Source of the DNA: an uncultured Eubacterium sp.
Lineage (GTDB): Bacteria; Bacillota; Clostridia; Lachnospirales; Lachnospiraceae
Assembly: GCA_910577295.1 (NCBI GenBank)
Contig: CAJTLS010000009.1
Span: 37,978 to 91,854 of the forward strand
Length of the DNA stretch: 53,877 nucleotides
Reading direction: 5' to 3'
In this document: positions 42,735 through 51,262 of the stretch, in pieces
Layout of the letters: each line of letters opens with the position of its first letter
How positions within the stretch are numbered: position 1 is the stretch's first letter
The notes under the pieces: model-generated
Databases searched by the model: none
What the model was told of the DNA's origin: nothing
What the model saw: the letters and a program-made list of their open reading frames with translations, nothing else
Translations under genes and position numbers: made by a program

Positions 42735-42760
42735 AGTTGCCAATTTTGACAACTCTTTTG
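42733..42760 (+). terminator. intrinsic terminator of the 48-residue gene
   Basis: AGAGTTG (42733-42739) pairs with CAACTCT (42750-42756), and TTTTG follows. The stem begins inside the stop codon. Confidence 0.8.
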
Positions 42761-42824
42761 TACTAATTTTAATTTTTATTTTATTACACTTTCATCATGC
42801 AACAACCCTCTCTCTGTATTTGGT

Positions 42825-43370
42825 TTAGTAATTCTCCGCATGCACCTCAAAATAGCTCTGTGGGTGGTTACACACCGGACACACTTCTGGAGCATTCGTT
42901 CCCACTATAATATGTCCGCAATTTCTGCATTCCCATACTTTGACTTCACTTTTGGCAAATACCGCCGCCGTTTCTACATTTTTGAGGAGGGCACGATATC
43001 TCTCCTCATGATGTTTCTCTATCTCTCCCACTTTACGGAATTTATCCGCCAATTCTGGAAATCCCTCTTCTTCGGCTGTCTTTGCAAAATCTTCGTACAT
43101 ATCCGTCCACTCATAGTTTTCTCCATCGGCGGCGGCTTCCAGATTTTGCGAGGTGTCGCCGATTCCCTGCAGTTCCTTAAACCAAAGTTTTGCATGTTCC
43201 TTTTCGTTATCGGCTGTTTTCAGAAACAGGGAAGCGATTTGCTCGTATCCCTCTTTTTTTGCCACGGAGGCGAAATAAGTATACTTATTTCTCGCCTGTG
43301 ATTCTCCTGCAAATGCAGCCTCCAGATTTTTCTCTGTTTTTGTTCCGGCATATTGATTTGATTTTGCCAT
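42825..43370 (-). CDS. rbr: rubrerythrin
   Basis: The protein of 181 residues is a peroxide-reducing diiron enzyme typical of anaerobes. The ferritin-like domain has EKNLEAAFAGESQARNKYTY and TADNEKEHAKLWFKEL, with later EIEKHHEERYRALLK supplying iron ligands. The C-terminal rubredoxin-like part has VWECRNCGHIIVG and PEVCPVCNHPQSYFEV, two CxxC knuckles for one iron. AAAGGAG lies before ATG 43370. It is a single gene, cytoplasmic, and likely induced by oxidative stress. Confidence 0.96.
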   Translation of the reverse strand: MAKSNQYAGTKTEKNLEAAFAGESQARNKYTYFASVAKKEGYEQIASLFLKTADNEKEHAKLWFKELQGIGDTSQNLEAAADGENYEWTDMYEDFAKTAEEEGFPELADKFRKVGEIEKHHEERYRALLKNVETAAVFAKSEVKVWECRNCGHIIVGTNAPEVCPVCNHPQSYFEVHAENY

Positions 43371-43467
43371 TCCTTTCTCTCCTTTCGCATAAAACGTTTT
43401 AAAAATATATTTTGATAAATAGTATCCCTAAGTCCTTTATTGGGGGATAAAATGTATCGTCATCATC

Positions 43468-45018
43468 TCATAAGCGGTTCAGGAGTCCCTGAACTCCTTC
43501 CTCCTCATATATTTTGCGATAATACTCTACTTCATTTCTAATCAGGCTGTCAATAATCTGCATATGGCTGCCTGCCCGATAGGGCGCCATATTCTCACGG
43601 ATAGTATCCATCAGCTCTTTCCATTCTCCCTCGGACTCATCTGCAATTCCCCTCTCAAACCGCACGATTGCTTCCTGTGAATCAAAGGCGTACAATGCGC
43701 GGTTCGTATAGTTGGGAACATCTATCGTATAAACATTTTCAAATACCGCCCCTATCGTATCTGACAAATATTCATTGATACTGCCCTCATTGCCGCCCCG
43801 CATATTGAGATTGACAGCCATCACCCCGTCTTTTTTTAAGTGTGACTTTACGAGACGGAAAAATTCCACCGACGACATCTGAAACGGAATGGTAATATCC
43901 TGAAAAGCATCCACAAGAATAACATCATACGTTTTTTCGATGGCATTGAGGTAAGCCCTGCCATCATACGTCGTAACTTCTACATCTTCCGGCATCCGAA
44001 AATAATCCTTTGCCAGCGACGTAATCTTTTCATCAATCTCTACTCCCTCGATTCGGGATTTGGGAAAGAACTTCCGGCATTGGGCGGCAAAAGTTCCGGT
44101 TCCGTTTCCAAGCACAAGTACTTCTGTTTTTTCTTTCTCTTTTGCCCCCGCCAGCATAGGAGCAGCCAACATATAATCATAATACATGCCCGACAACCCG
44201 GCGTCCTTTTTCAATACCGACTGCACGCCAAACAAAACATTCGTGGACAGAATGACATTTTCCTCATCCTCTTTTACCTGCAAATAATTATAAACCGATT
44301 CTCCCTCATAGAGAAGATTTGTTTCCCAAAACGCAAAGCTGTCGGAAAGACCCCCGATACAACAGAGCACAAACAGGACAATTCCTGACGCCATACTGAC
44401 GCAGCGTTTCTTCGTACTTACAAAATAAATCAGGGCGAGAACGAGCAGGATTCCCGCAAATACAAGAAAGGTCACCGAAGTGCCAAATGCCGGTATGGTT
44501 ACAAACGTCGGCACAAAAGTTCCGATAATACTGCCAATTGTATTGAAAGCGTTGAGCATTCCTACGGTCTTCCCGCTGTCTTCCAAACTCTCAACCGTAT
44601 ATTTCACCAGAGACGGCGTAACCGTTCCCAGAAGAAACAGAGGGAAAACAAAAATAATCATACAGGCGGCAAAGGCAGCCCAGATAAGGAATTGACTGCT
44701 GACAGAAAAAATTAATAGCGCAGAAATTCCAAGTATAATATACTTCCCCAGAACCGGAATGGCAGCTATCCATACCGCCGCGATAATCATCCGCCGGTAT
44801 AACCTGTCCGGATTTGGATTCTTATCTGCCTTGCGGCCCCCATAAATATTTCCTAAAGCCATGGCAATCATTATCGTTCCTATAATAATCGTCCACACAA
44901 TTTGCGATGAACTGAAATACGGAGCCAGCAGCCGGCTGGCTCCGAGCTCTACTGCCATAACTGACATTCCGGCAAAAAATTCTGTTACATAGAGATACCA
45001 TTTATTCTTTACAATCAT
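43468..45018 (-). CDS. membrane-bound spermidine synthase-like methyltransferase-fold protein
   Basis: The protein of 516 residues joins about seven to eight TM segments (residues 1-230, beginning YVTEFFAGMSVMAVELGASR) to a C-terminal spermidine-synthase-like Rossmann domain: TEVLVLGNGTGTFAAQCRKF, RIEGVEIDEKITSLAKDYFR, VTTYDGRAYLNAIE and DVILVDAFQDITIPFQMS. This is the MFS-like/SpeE fusion widespread in bacteria. Aminopropyl transfer is not proven. ATG 45018 overlaps the macro-domain gene stop (ATGA), so they are one operon. Confidence 0.88.
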   Translation of the reverse strand: MIVKNKWYLYVTEFFAGMSVMAVELGASRLLAPYFSSSQIVWTIIIGTIMIAMALGNIYGGRKADKNPNPDRLYRRMIIAAVWIAAIPVLGKYIILGISALLIFSVSSQFLIWAAFAACMIIFVFPLFLLGTVTPSLVKYTVESLEDSGKTVGMLNAFNTIGSIIGTFVPTFVTIPAFGTSVTFLVFAGILLVLALIYFVSTKKRCVSMASGIVLFVLCCIGGLSDSFAFWETNLLYEGESVYNYLQVKEDEENVILSTNVLFGVQSVLKKDAGLSGMYYDYMLAAPMLAGAKEKEKTEVLVLGNGTGTFAAQCRKFFPKSRIEGVEIDEKITSLAKDYFRMPEDVEVTTYDGRAYLNAIEKTYDVILVDAFQDITIPFQMSSVEFFRLVKSHLKKDGVMAVNLNMRGGNEGSINEYLSDTIGAVFENVYTIDVPNYTNRALYAFDSQEAIVRFERGIADESEGEWKELMDTIRENMAPYRAGSHMQIIDSLIRNEVEYYRKIYEEEGVQGLLNRL

Positions 45019-45542
45019 TCCATAAAAATCCTTTCCCGTTCTTCTGATTCGGCGCGATATGCCGCTTCCGTTACGTCATCAAACAGCACCCATGCGATTC
45101 TGTCAAATGCTTCCGGATTTAGGTTTATATATTCCGTTACCGTACTCACTGCAATACGCGCCGCCTGTTTTAGCGGATATGAATAGACACCGGTTGATAT
45201 GGAGGGAAATGCAATGGTTCTTATCTTATGCTCTCTTGCAAGCCGCAATGAATTTTTGTAGCAGTCAGAAAGCAATTGCTCTTCGTTGTAACTTCCTCCC
45301 TGCCATATCGGGCCGACAGTATGAATGACATATCGGCACGGAAGCCGGTATGCCTTTGTAATCTTCGCCTGCCCCGTTTTGCAGCCGCCCAGCAGACGGC
45401 ACTCTTCCAGCAGATCCGGCCCCGCCGCCCGATGAATCGCACCATCTACACCACCGCCACCGAGCAGGCTGCTGTTTGCGGCATTTACTATAGCTTCAAC
45501 CCCATTTACTTTCGTAATATCCCCTTTTATTAACGTTATCAT
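45015..45542 (-). CDS. macro-domain protein (ADP-ribose / O-acetyl-ADP-ribose hydrolase)
   Basis: This 175-residue macro domain of the MacroD/YmdB type begins MITLIKGDITKVNGVEAIVN, continues NAANSSLLGGGGVDGAIHRA, has CRYVIHTVGPIW and AFPSISTGVYSYPLKQAARI, and so keeps the catalytic loop residues (NAAN, GGGGVDGAI). It would remove ADP-ribose from proteins or deacetylate O-acetyl-ADP-ribose. ATG 45542 fits family starts although its RBS is weak; the frame goes back to GTG 45560. It is coupled to the downstream SpeE-like membrane protein gene. Confidence 0.9.
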   Translation of the reverse strand: MITLIKGDITKVNGVEAIVNAANSSLLGGGGVDGAIHRAAGPDLLEECRLLGGCKTGQAKITKAYRLPCRYVIHTVGPIWQGGSYNEEQLLSDCYKNSLRLAREHKIRTIAFPSISTGVYSYPLKQAARIAVSTVTEYINLNPEAFDRIAWVLFDDVTEAAYRAESEERERIFME

Positions 45543-45641
45543 ATCTGCTTTTAACAACACTTTTCACTGTAATAAAACATCCCGCTTATATATTCACAAT
45601 TGTATTGTACCCTCCTGTGCGAGTCAAGTATTATATTTCTG

Positions 45642-45670
45642 TTGCAATTTGCGAAAACTTAAGTTATATT
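45642..45670 (+). promoter_or_regulatory. candidate promoter of the thioesterase gene
   Basis: TTGCAA (45642-45647) and TATATT (45665-45670) are 17 nt apart, about 40 nt before the start codon. Confidence 0.6.
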
Positions 45671-45710
45671 ATCCCATACAATAAACATGAAAATCGAGAG
45701 GTGGATTTTA

Positions 45711-46190
45711 ATGGAAAAAGTACTTGAAAAGAAAGTTTCGGAATCAATTATAGAACATGTCATACAAATACGGCCGGAACATTTAAATGGAGGCGGCCGC
45801 CTGTTTGGAGGACGGCTGATGGAATGGATTGATGAAATCGCCGGACTCGTAGCAATCCGGCACTCGCAGTCAAATGTCATTACTGCCTCAGTCGATAACC
45901 TCAAATTTATCCGCGGCGCCTTTCAAAACGACCTCATTGTGCTCATCGGCAAATTAACTTATGCCGGTCGTACTTCGATGGAAATACGGGTTGACACATA
46001 TGTGGAGAGCCTTGACGGCATACGGCGGCCAATCAATCGGGCATATCTGATACTGGTAGCGGTAGACAAAGATGGTATTCCACAGGAAGTACCGCGGTTA
46101 CAAATTGTGACAGAGAGCGAACGGGCGGAGTGGGAAGCCGGTAAGCGAAGAAAAGAAATGAGAATGCAACGGGCAAAAGAGGGGTTTTAA
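45711..46190 (+). CDS. acyl-CoA thioesterase, hotdog fold (YciA/BACH-like)
   Basis: The protein of 159 residues has the hotdog core: QIRPEHLNGGGRLFGGRLME (the HhxG-x-hFGG motif with Asn/Gly variants), WIDEIAGLVAIRHSQ (catalytic Asp), ITASVDNLKFIRGAFQNDLI and GKLTYAGRTSMEIRVDTYVE. It hydrolyses acyl-CoA in the cytoplasm. ATG 45711 lies 7 nt after GAGAGGTGG; the frame could begin at 45687 but without an RBS. It is a single gene and the last plus-strand chromosomal gene before the accessory region. Confidence 0.88.
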   Translation: MEKVLEKKVSESIIEHVIQIRPEHLNGGGRLFGGRLMEWIDEIAGLVAIRHSQSNVITASVDNLKFIRGAFQNDLIVLIGKLTYAGRTSMEIRVDTYVESLDGIRRPINRAYLILVAVDKDGIPQEVPRLQIVTESERAEWEAGKRRKEMRMQRAKEGF

Positions 46191-46287
46191 TAAAAAATCG
46201 TTGACACACCGCCAGTCGGCAAATATGTCTTAACGAAGTAATTGATATACTAGGACTTACTTCTAATACGGAACACAAATAATATGT

Positions 46288-46313
46288 AGCAGAAAATTAC
46301 TCTGCTCTTTATT
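46288..46313 (+). terminator. possible weak terminator after the thioesterase gene
   Basis: AGCAGA pairs with TCTGCT (46288-46293 and 46301-46306), followed by CTTTATTTT. The stem is short. The rest of 46191-46396 shows no gene. Confidence 0.4.
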
Positions 46314-46396
46314 TTATAATTTTATCGCCTTAATAGACTTTTACCCTACATTTATACAACTTATGATTAGCAATGGCATAAATATAGGTTGTTCCG

Positions 46397-46436
46397 AGCC
46401 CCAAACGTTTATATTTCAAGGTTTGGGGCTTTTATC
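46397..46436 (+). terminator. strong terminator hairpin, plus-strand orientation
   Basis: AGCCCCAAAC (46397-46406) pairs perfectly with GTTTGGGGCT (46421-46430), followed by TTTATCTTTTTT on the plus strand. The PIN gene (minus strand) ends inside the loop, and its last codons use the right arm. Confidence 0.8.
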
Positions 46437-47050
46437 TTTTTTATTTTATCATATAACTGCGCTAGTGATTCAAAAAAAAGGTGATTTGGTGTCTCTTCGC
46501 ATGCTGCTCGAAATCCCTTATCATTACTGATAATTGCTACAACCTCTTTAGTTCCAAATCTTTCCCTAATTTGATTCGCTATGAACGCATCAGGAAATTC
46601 TTTCCTCTTCTTATCACCAGACTCAAATGGCGGTCTAATTTCAAAATAATCATCTATTACTGCATCTAAGTCAATTTGACTGGTATCTAATATTTCTGCA
46701 TCAATATCCTTAATATATTTTTGAAATAACTCAACACTTTTTTCCTTAACAAGCTTCTTGTCGTCTACCAATTCTAATAGCCTATTCAATCCAACATACT
46801 CAATAAGTTTTTCTGTAGATATTTTTAATGTCTCTGCTCTGAGTTTCCTCGCAATTCCACATAACTTCAATCCCTGTTCTGCAATATGTTTTTCTGACTC
46901 TTTAACAACAATATTACTTAATACTATTTTTACTTTCCCTTTTTGCACATATTTTACCAACAATTGAAGAGTACTATTTTCACTAAAATCGTATTTTGCA
47001 GCATCAAAAATATTAGTATCAATCGTCACATTTATTGGATATTTAAACAT
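46409..47050 (-). CDS. PIN-domain protein, possible toxin nuclease
   Basis: This 213-residue protein has PIN-like acidic residues in NVTIDTNIFDAAKYD (Asp11), the KRKEFPDAFIANQIRERFG segment and VVAIISNDKGFRAACEE, in the order of DUF4935-type PIN proteins. PIN domains cut single-stranded RNA with divalent metal ions. AAAGGA lies before ATG 47050. It follows the 71-residue gene by 31 nt and appears to be co-transcribed with the CtkA-like kinase. No VapB-type antitoxin is next to it. GC content is low compared with the housekeeping genes, consistent with transfer. Confidence 0.75.
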   Translation of the reverse strand: MFKYPINVTIDTNIFDAAKYDFSENSTLQLLVKYVQKGKVKIVLSNIVVKESEKHIAEQGLKLCGIARKLRAETLKISTEKLIEYVGLNRLLELVDDKKLVKEKSVELFQKYIKDIDAEILDTSQIDLDAVIDDYFEIRPPFESGDKKRKEFPDAFIANQIRERFGTKEVVAIISNDKGFRAACEETPNHLFFESLAQLYDKIKKIKAPNLEI

Positions 47051-47081
47051 TTATTCACATCCTTTTTTTCAAATTGTGATT

Positions 47082-47297
47082 TCACAGAATCCCATACTTC
47101 CGAAAAATACAGTTCAAATCCTCCCTGCTGATTTTCCCTGCCAGATAGTATGCCTTAACACTCGCCTCAACTGCTTCAAAGAATATATCAAAATGAAGCC
47201 AATCGCCCGAATCGTAATATTCCCGCAATTCCGCAAAATCACGCTGTAATCCCTCCGGTAAATCCTCCCGCAAGTTTATCGCCTCATCAATAAACAT
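47082..47297 (-). CDS. 71-residue acidic protein partnered with the CtkA-like kinase
   Basis: The short protein (MFIDEAINLREDLPEGLQRD, later YYDSGDWLHFDIFFEAVEAS and ISREDLNCIFRKYGIL) is acidic and predicted to be all-helical. ATG 47297 follows the kinase stop without any gap (TAGATG), so translation is coupled. Small proteins of this kind beside HipA/CtkA-like kinases in gut Clostridia could be the kinase's antitoxin, adaptor or substrate. I recognise no named domain with confidence. Confidence 0.7.
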   Translation of the reverse strand: MFIDEAINLREDLPEGLQRDFAELREYYDSGDWLHFDIFFEAVEASVKAYYLAGKISREDLNCIFRKYGIL

Positions 47298-48263
47298 CTA
47301 TCTGCACCTTCTTTCTTCTCTGGATTCTGTCTGCCTCTCCACTTCCATTTCCTGTTCCATGATTTTATGACAGGTTGGCTTTAGCACTTTTTCATATCGT
47401 TCTCCCATAACCGCCAGATAAAATTTCTTCTGTATTTCAGTCAGCACAGGAATCCCCAAAATCATTTTCTCTATCTCCGGCAATGCTGCTGCAACTTTCG
47501 GTGTAATATTCCTTACTGCATTATTACAGCCCTCATATTCCATCCTTTCTATCAAATGATAAGGATTTAGTTTTTTGTCTTTCAATTCAAAAATACATCT
47601 TCTTGCTGAAAAAGCCTCTGTTTCCATATTTTTTTCATTGGATAAAACCGCCTGCATTTTTTCATCGTCCCATTTTGAGTTCAAACAGTTTCCATTGTCA
47701 TAAATGGGTGCCAGTTCCTTTTTACCATTCGCTCTGACAATGACACCCCAATTACTGTTATTACGGTCAGTGTTGCCAATCAGAGCATCTACTACAAACA
47801 TATTCCAGAAATGTTCCTGTACCAAGTCCAGCCCTTTCAAAAATGGATGCTCCTGTATTGTCATCAAAATTTCATACAAATCCACACCAACACCATTTGT
47901 TTCATTTCCACTGGAATCCAGAAATGGCGGATCAAAGGTTACCTTTATCTTATCAAATTCATACAGCCTGTCACCATCCTCCAGAAAATCACCACATGCC
48001 ACAACTGTTTTTCCGTTTCGGAAACCTAACACCGTATCATGCACTGAAAATCCTAAAAGTCCATAAATCTGCGAACCGATATATTCACATACAGGGCTGT
48101 TGGAATAGCTAAGCTGTATATTTTTCATCTGCTGTTCTTTTAAGTTTCCCGGAAATTTCAGTATATAGTTTTTTCCCTCATAAACAATACCCATTTTTCT
48201 TCCGGCTGTTCCGCCATACATTCTCTGATTTTGTTCATACTGGTTAAAATCAACCATCTGCAT
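47298..48263 (-). CDS. HipA/CtkA-like serine/threonine kinase
   Basis: This 321-residue protein begins MQMVDFNQYEQNQRMYGGTA with a Gly-rich ATP loop (GGTAGRKMGI) and a Lys in YILKFPGNL. The catalytic and metal part reads FVVDALIGNTDRNNSNWGV (HipA pattern D-x-hh-GNxDRxxxNwG) and APIYDNGNCLN (metal-binding Asp). It lacks the HipA N-terminal domain, as in the compact CtkA family. HipA kinases phosphorylate tRNA synthetases or other proteins and cause dormancy; CtkA proteins have varied roles. ATG 48263 follows GAGGTG by about 6 nt; a GTG at 48272 overlaps that RBS. It is the first gene of a three-gene unit. Confidence 0.85.
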   Translation of the reverse strand: MQMVDFNQYEQNQRMYGGTAGRKMGIVYEGKNYILKFPGNLKEQQMKNIQLSYSNSPVCEYIGSQIYGLLGFSVHDTVLGFRNGKTVVACGDFLEDGDRLYEFDKIKVTFDPPFLDSSGNETNGVGVDLYEILMTIQEHPFLKGLDLVQEHFWNMFVVDALIGNTDRNNSNWGVIVRANGKKELAPIYDNGNCLNSKWDDEKMQAVLSNEKNMETEAFSARRCIFELKDKKLNPYHLIERMEYEGCNNAVRNITPKVAAALPEIEKMILGIPVLTEIQKKFYLAVMGERYEKVLKPTCHKIMEQEMEVERQTESREERRCR

Positions 48264-48284
48264 CGCTACCACCTCATACCTCTA

Positions 48285-48313
48285 GCGGAAACAGGGTAAC
48301 TCCCTGTCTCCGC
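48285..48313 (-). promoter_or_regulatory. 12-bp leader hairpin before the CtkA-like gene
   Basis: GCGGAAACAGGG (48285-48296) and CCCTGTCTCCGC (48302-48313) form a 12-bp stem with a 5-nt loop (one G-U pair in the minus-strand RNA). It lies between the promoter and the RBS. No T tract follows. It may stabilise the mRNA, sense something, or be a leftover terminator of the upstream coupling gene. Confidence 0.6.
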
Positions 48314-48332
48314 ATATCTCATTCTACTTTCC

Positions 48333-48361
48333 ATTATAAACACTTTTACCAAGAAGCACAA
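48333..48361 (-). promoter_or_regulatory. candidate promoter of the CtkA/71-residue/PIN operon
   Basis: On the minus strand TTGTGC (48356-48361) and TATAAT (48333-48338) are 17 nt apart. The ATG follows about 70 nt downstream. The unit therefore need not depend on transcription from the broken conjugation gene. Confidence 0.65.
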
Positions 48362-48370
48362 CAAAGGATT

Positions 48371-49850
48371 TTATTCGTATTCCCTGCGGATCTCCATCAT
48401 CTTTGCAACGGAAGTTTCCGGATAGAAATAAGAAAGTATCACATTCTTTGGAACCCTGACAGCCATAGCACGCTTTAACTCCTCTTTTTGTTCTATCGTA
48501 AAGTGCCAATGCAGCATACGGTAGGAAATAGAATCTTCCCTGCTGTCAGCTACTTCTTCCCCTATGACAATATCCCCAATTCCATCATCCGATTGCTGTT
48601 CTTCTGGCAGCTCTGCCTCCTCCGCCATCTCGTTTGCATAGGCAAGCTCCGGCTCCTCCTCTGCATAAAATCGTTCTTTCTGCTCCTGTTCATCCAAATC
48701 CAGAAACCGCTTTTCCATCTCAAACTGCCCAAGAAGCATAAAATCTTCATAAGGGATTGTGTCAATATAAACAGATTCGCCCTTACTTTTAAGCCCCTCA
48801 TAATATTCCAATGCTTTCTGGTTCAAGAGCATAAATGACGGTTCTTTGTCCGTATTATCTTCCAAAAAACTATGCACATAGGCATTCCCATTACCGTCAG
48901 CACTCTGTGAAAACATTGGGTGTCCGACAGTTTTGTACTTATCATCCAACACCAGATTAAAGCCACGAATAAAAAGAAGGCATTTCTTGTTATCCATCTT
49001 CCGCACTTCGTCCGGCATCATAATCTCCCTGCCAAGCACATCATAGTTTCTACTGGAACTTCCCTGCCTTCCTCTTGTTTCTCCGCTTGAACGCTTATCA
49101 ATCGTTGCTTTTCCAAGCAGCTTTGAGATATACTCATGGGTGCTTTGCTCATTTCCACCAAGATATACCAAGGTATCGCAGTTGCCCGGTATTGTTTCCC
49201 AAGTGTCCTTGAACAATGCTTTTATCTGTGCAAGGTTTTGAATAATAATGACACTGGAAATCTCCCTGCTACGCATGGTAGATAACAGCGAACAATAATC
49301 GTCCGGCAATGCGACATTGGCAAATTCATCAAGCATAAAGGTTACATGCACCGGAAGCCTGCCTCCACAGTTAAAATCTGCCTGATAGTAAAGTTCCTGA
49401 AAAATCTGCGTGTAAAGCATACCGATGATATAGTTATAAGACTTATCCGAATCCGGTATCACACAGAACAATGCGGTTTTCGTCTTTCCATCTCCATTGA
49501 CACCAATCCCCAATTCCGCAAGGTTCAGCTCATCTCTTGACAGCATACGGAGTACCTGTTTATTCTCCAAAGTTGCCAGACGGGAATTGGCACTGATAAT
49601 GATAGAACGGACAGTATCGCCCGCACCACGCATACACTTATTATACTGCTTAACTGCCGGATGGTTTTCACGCAGTGGGCTGGTTTCCTCCAAAAATTTC
49701 ATGCGTACATCCAATGGAGAAGGTTTTCCTTTCTCCATGACTTCTGCCTCTCCCATTAGCTTCAGTACCGATGCAAAATTTCTCTTGGACGGTTTTTCCT
49801 CCAGCCACACATAATAAAAGAGAGCCTGCAAAAACAAGCCCTCCGCTTTC
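48371..49850 (-). pseudogene. VirD4/TraG-type conjugation coupling protein, 5'-truncated and intron-interrupted
   Basis: The remaining C-terminal part, about 490 codons, reads KAEGLFLQALFYYVWLEEKP at the break and continues to the stop at 48371. It keeps VTFMLDEFANVALPDDY (Walker B region of the TraG/VirD4 ATPase), STMRSREISSVIIIQNLAQI and CDTLVYLGGNEQSTHEYISK. The N-terminal TM part and Walker A are missing. The coding sequence begins at the 3' end of a group II intron, so an intron once split the gene and the 5' exon has since been lost. The type resembles Tn916/Tn1549-class elements of Firmicutes. It cannot act in conjugation. Confidence 0.88.
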
Positions 49851-50690
49851 TATAGTGATAGGTAAGGCTTTGATGTTGTCTCCACCTTTTCCCCCACTCC
49901 ACACCGTGCATGCGACTTTCACCGCACACGGCGTTCCATCGTGTTCAAGTAGATTTACAAGTTTATTTAACAGGTTTTAGTTTTCTAGCTACACGGAGTT
50001 TATTCAGCTTCTCCTTTTGCTTCTCATCTAAGCCAGTCAGATTTGTTAATCCAGCATAAATCATTGCCTCTGCACTTATAGAAATAATTACGATGTTGCT
50101 GTATTTGTCTGTACCATTTCTTTCTCTTGGTACAATTCGAATCGCAACAGAATTTTTCGGTATTAGACGTTCTCCAGTTACATAACATTTACCATATTGT
50201 GCAACATATTTAGAAATCGCATTGCTTCTAAATTCCGTTGTTTCATCTGCTTTGAAATATAACTGCAATGCTTCCAGATTTGCTTCGGCAACTGCCTTTT
50301 GATTGTTGTGGATTCTCTCTCTTCCCTTTTGGGTAAAATTACAAATGTCTTGAGAAAAATTCATAGGCGGTTTATGATTTACACCAGTTAAAGGAATCAA
50401 ATTCATCCTTTTTATTTGGTATATTTTCTTATCCGCTGATAATCCTTTTGTCTTTTTCTGAAAATCAAGAGGTGTATCCCTAAAACGTACTCGTTTTGCT
50501 ATTATCCGCAACCTGTTATAATGGGTTCGTATAAGTGAATAGTTAATTCTGTCAAGATTGTTGTACACATTTGTTGCTATCCTGTAATAATTCTGTATGC
50601 CTAAAACAGCACTGTTGTATCGTGTGATGTTCTCCACCGTTGTATGCGACTGATGTAGGACGGATTTTGCGGACATTCAAAATAAAAAGA
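49851..50690 (-). mobile_element. 3' part of a group II intron
   Basis: On the minus strand, domain V is visible around 49901-49937 (the complementary arms GCCGTGTGCGG and CGCATGCACGG around TGAAAGT), then the junction GGAGTGGGGG and a domain VI-like end CCTTACCTATCACTAT near 49851. The intron-encoded protein remnant lies upstream at 49963-50676. The 5' ribozyme domains and reverse transcriptase core are missing. The right end of the remnant is approximate (between about 50640 and 50700), where the plus-strand TnpV gene begins. Confidence 0.8.
49963..50676 (-). pseudogene. group II intron-encoded protein, C-terminal maturase/HNH remnant
   Basis: The frame has 237 codons. It contains the maturase (X) domain, NSAVLGIQNYYRIATNVYNN then YSLIRTHYNRLRIIAKRV, and an HNH-like end, YGKCYVTGERLIPKNSVAIR and RNGTDKYSNIVIIS, where the usual HCHH cluster has been replaced, so the endonuclease looks inactive. 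All reverse transcriptase blocks upstream are missing; the first residues have no RBS. The intron therefore cannot splice or move by itself. Confidence 0.82.
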
Positions 50691-50708
50691 ATGTGGAGGT
50701 AACAGACA

Positions 50709-51083
50709 ATGGCAAAGACGATTTTTGAGGAACTGGGCGGCAAATACGAGCGACAAGGAGATTATTTAATACCATGCTTAACTGTACCCGTCGAAGAAGA
50801 ACAGCCAATAGGCACACGGGGACAGCGGCATTTGCGGTATCTGAAAAAATATCGCAGGGTTACATACCTTAATCTGCTCACAAGTGGCAGGCTGAATACA
50901 TACCTTGCCGACATTGATAAGCAGGCGGAGGAACTATTCTTTCGGCTGGTAGAGCAGATGAAACAGGCACAGGGCATAACGGAACGCCTAAAGGAAGAAA
51001 ACGCCTTAGAATGGGTGCAGAGAATGAATAATATACGGGCGTGCGTGAGGGAGATTGTGGAGAAAGAGGTTATTTACGCATAA
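50709..51083 (+). CDS. tnpV: TnpV family transposon-encoded protein
   Basis: The 124-residue protein begins AKTIFEELGGKYERQGDYLI with the conserved PCLTVPVEEEQPIGTRGQRH, LRYLKKYRRVTYLNLLTSGR and LNTYLADIDKQAEELFFRLV, the TnpV signature known from Tn4451/Tn4453 mobilisable elements of Clostridia. Its function is unknown; it may help the serine recombinase TnpX. GGAGG is well placed before ATG 50709. The recombinase is not in the window. It is divergent from the intron remnant and may be left over from a second element. Confidence 0.88.
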   Translation: MAKTIFEELGGKYERQGDYLIPCLTVPVEEEQPIGTRGQRHLRYLKKYRRVTYLNLLTSGRLNTYLADIDKQAEELFFRLVEQMKQAQGITERLKEENALEWVQRMNNIRACVREIVEKEVIYA

Positions 51084-51186
51084 GGCAAAGGCGACAGGGA
51101 GAAATCTCTGCCGCTTTTCTCTTCGGGAAGTCTATAGTAAGGAAACTGCTAAAAGTAATATGTTTATGAACATTCGGGCAGATTGA

Positions 51187-51215
51187 TTGACAAATCCCAG
51201 ATGGAGAATTATAAT
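51187..51215 (+). promoter_or_regulatory. consensus sigma-A promoter of the TetR/hydrolase operon
   Basis: TTGACA (51187-51192) and TATAAT (51210-51215) are both perfect with a 17-nt spacer. AT-rich DNA with repeated ACGTT follows up to the RBS and may hold the operator. Confidence 0.9.
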
Positions 51216-51262
51216 ATAAATTACGTTATATAAAGACGTTTATTTTAATATGGAGGTCTATT

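Noticed and set aside
49668..49922. Minus-strand frame across the intron-exon junction
   Set aside because: It joins intron domain V/VI RNA with out-of-frame coupling-gene sequence and has no RBS.
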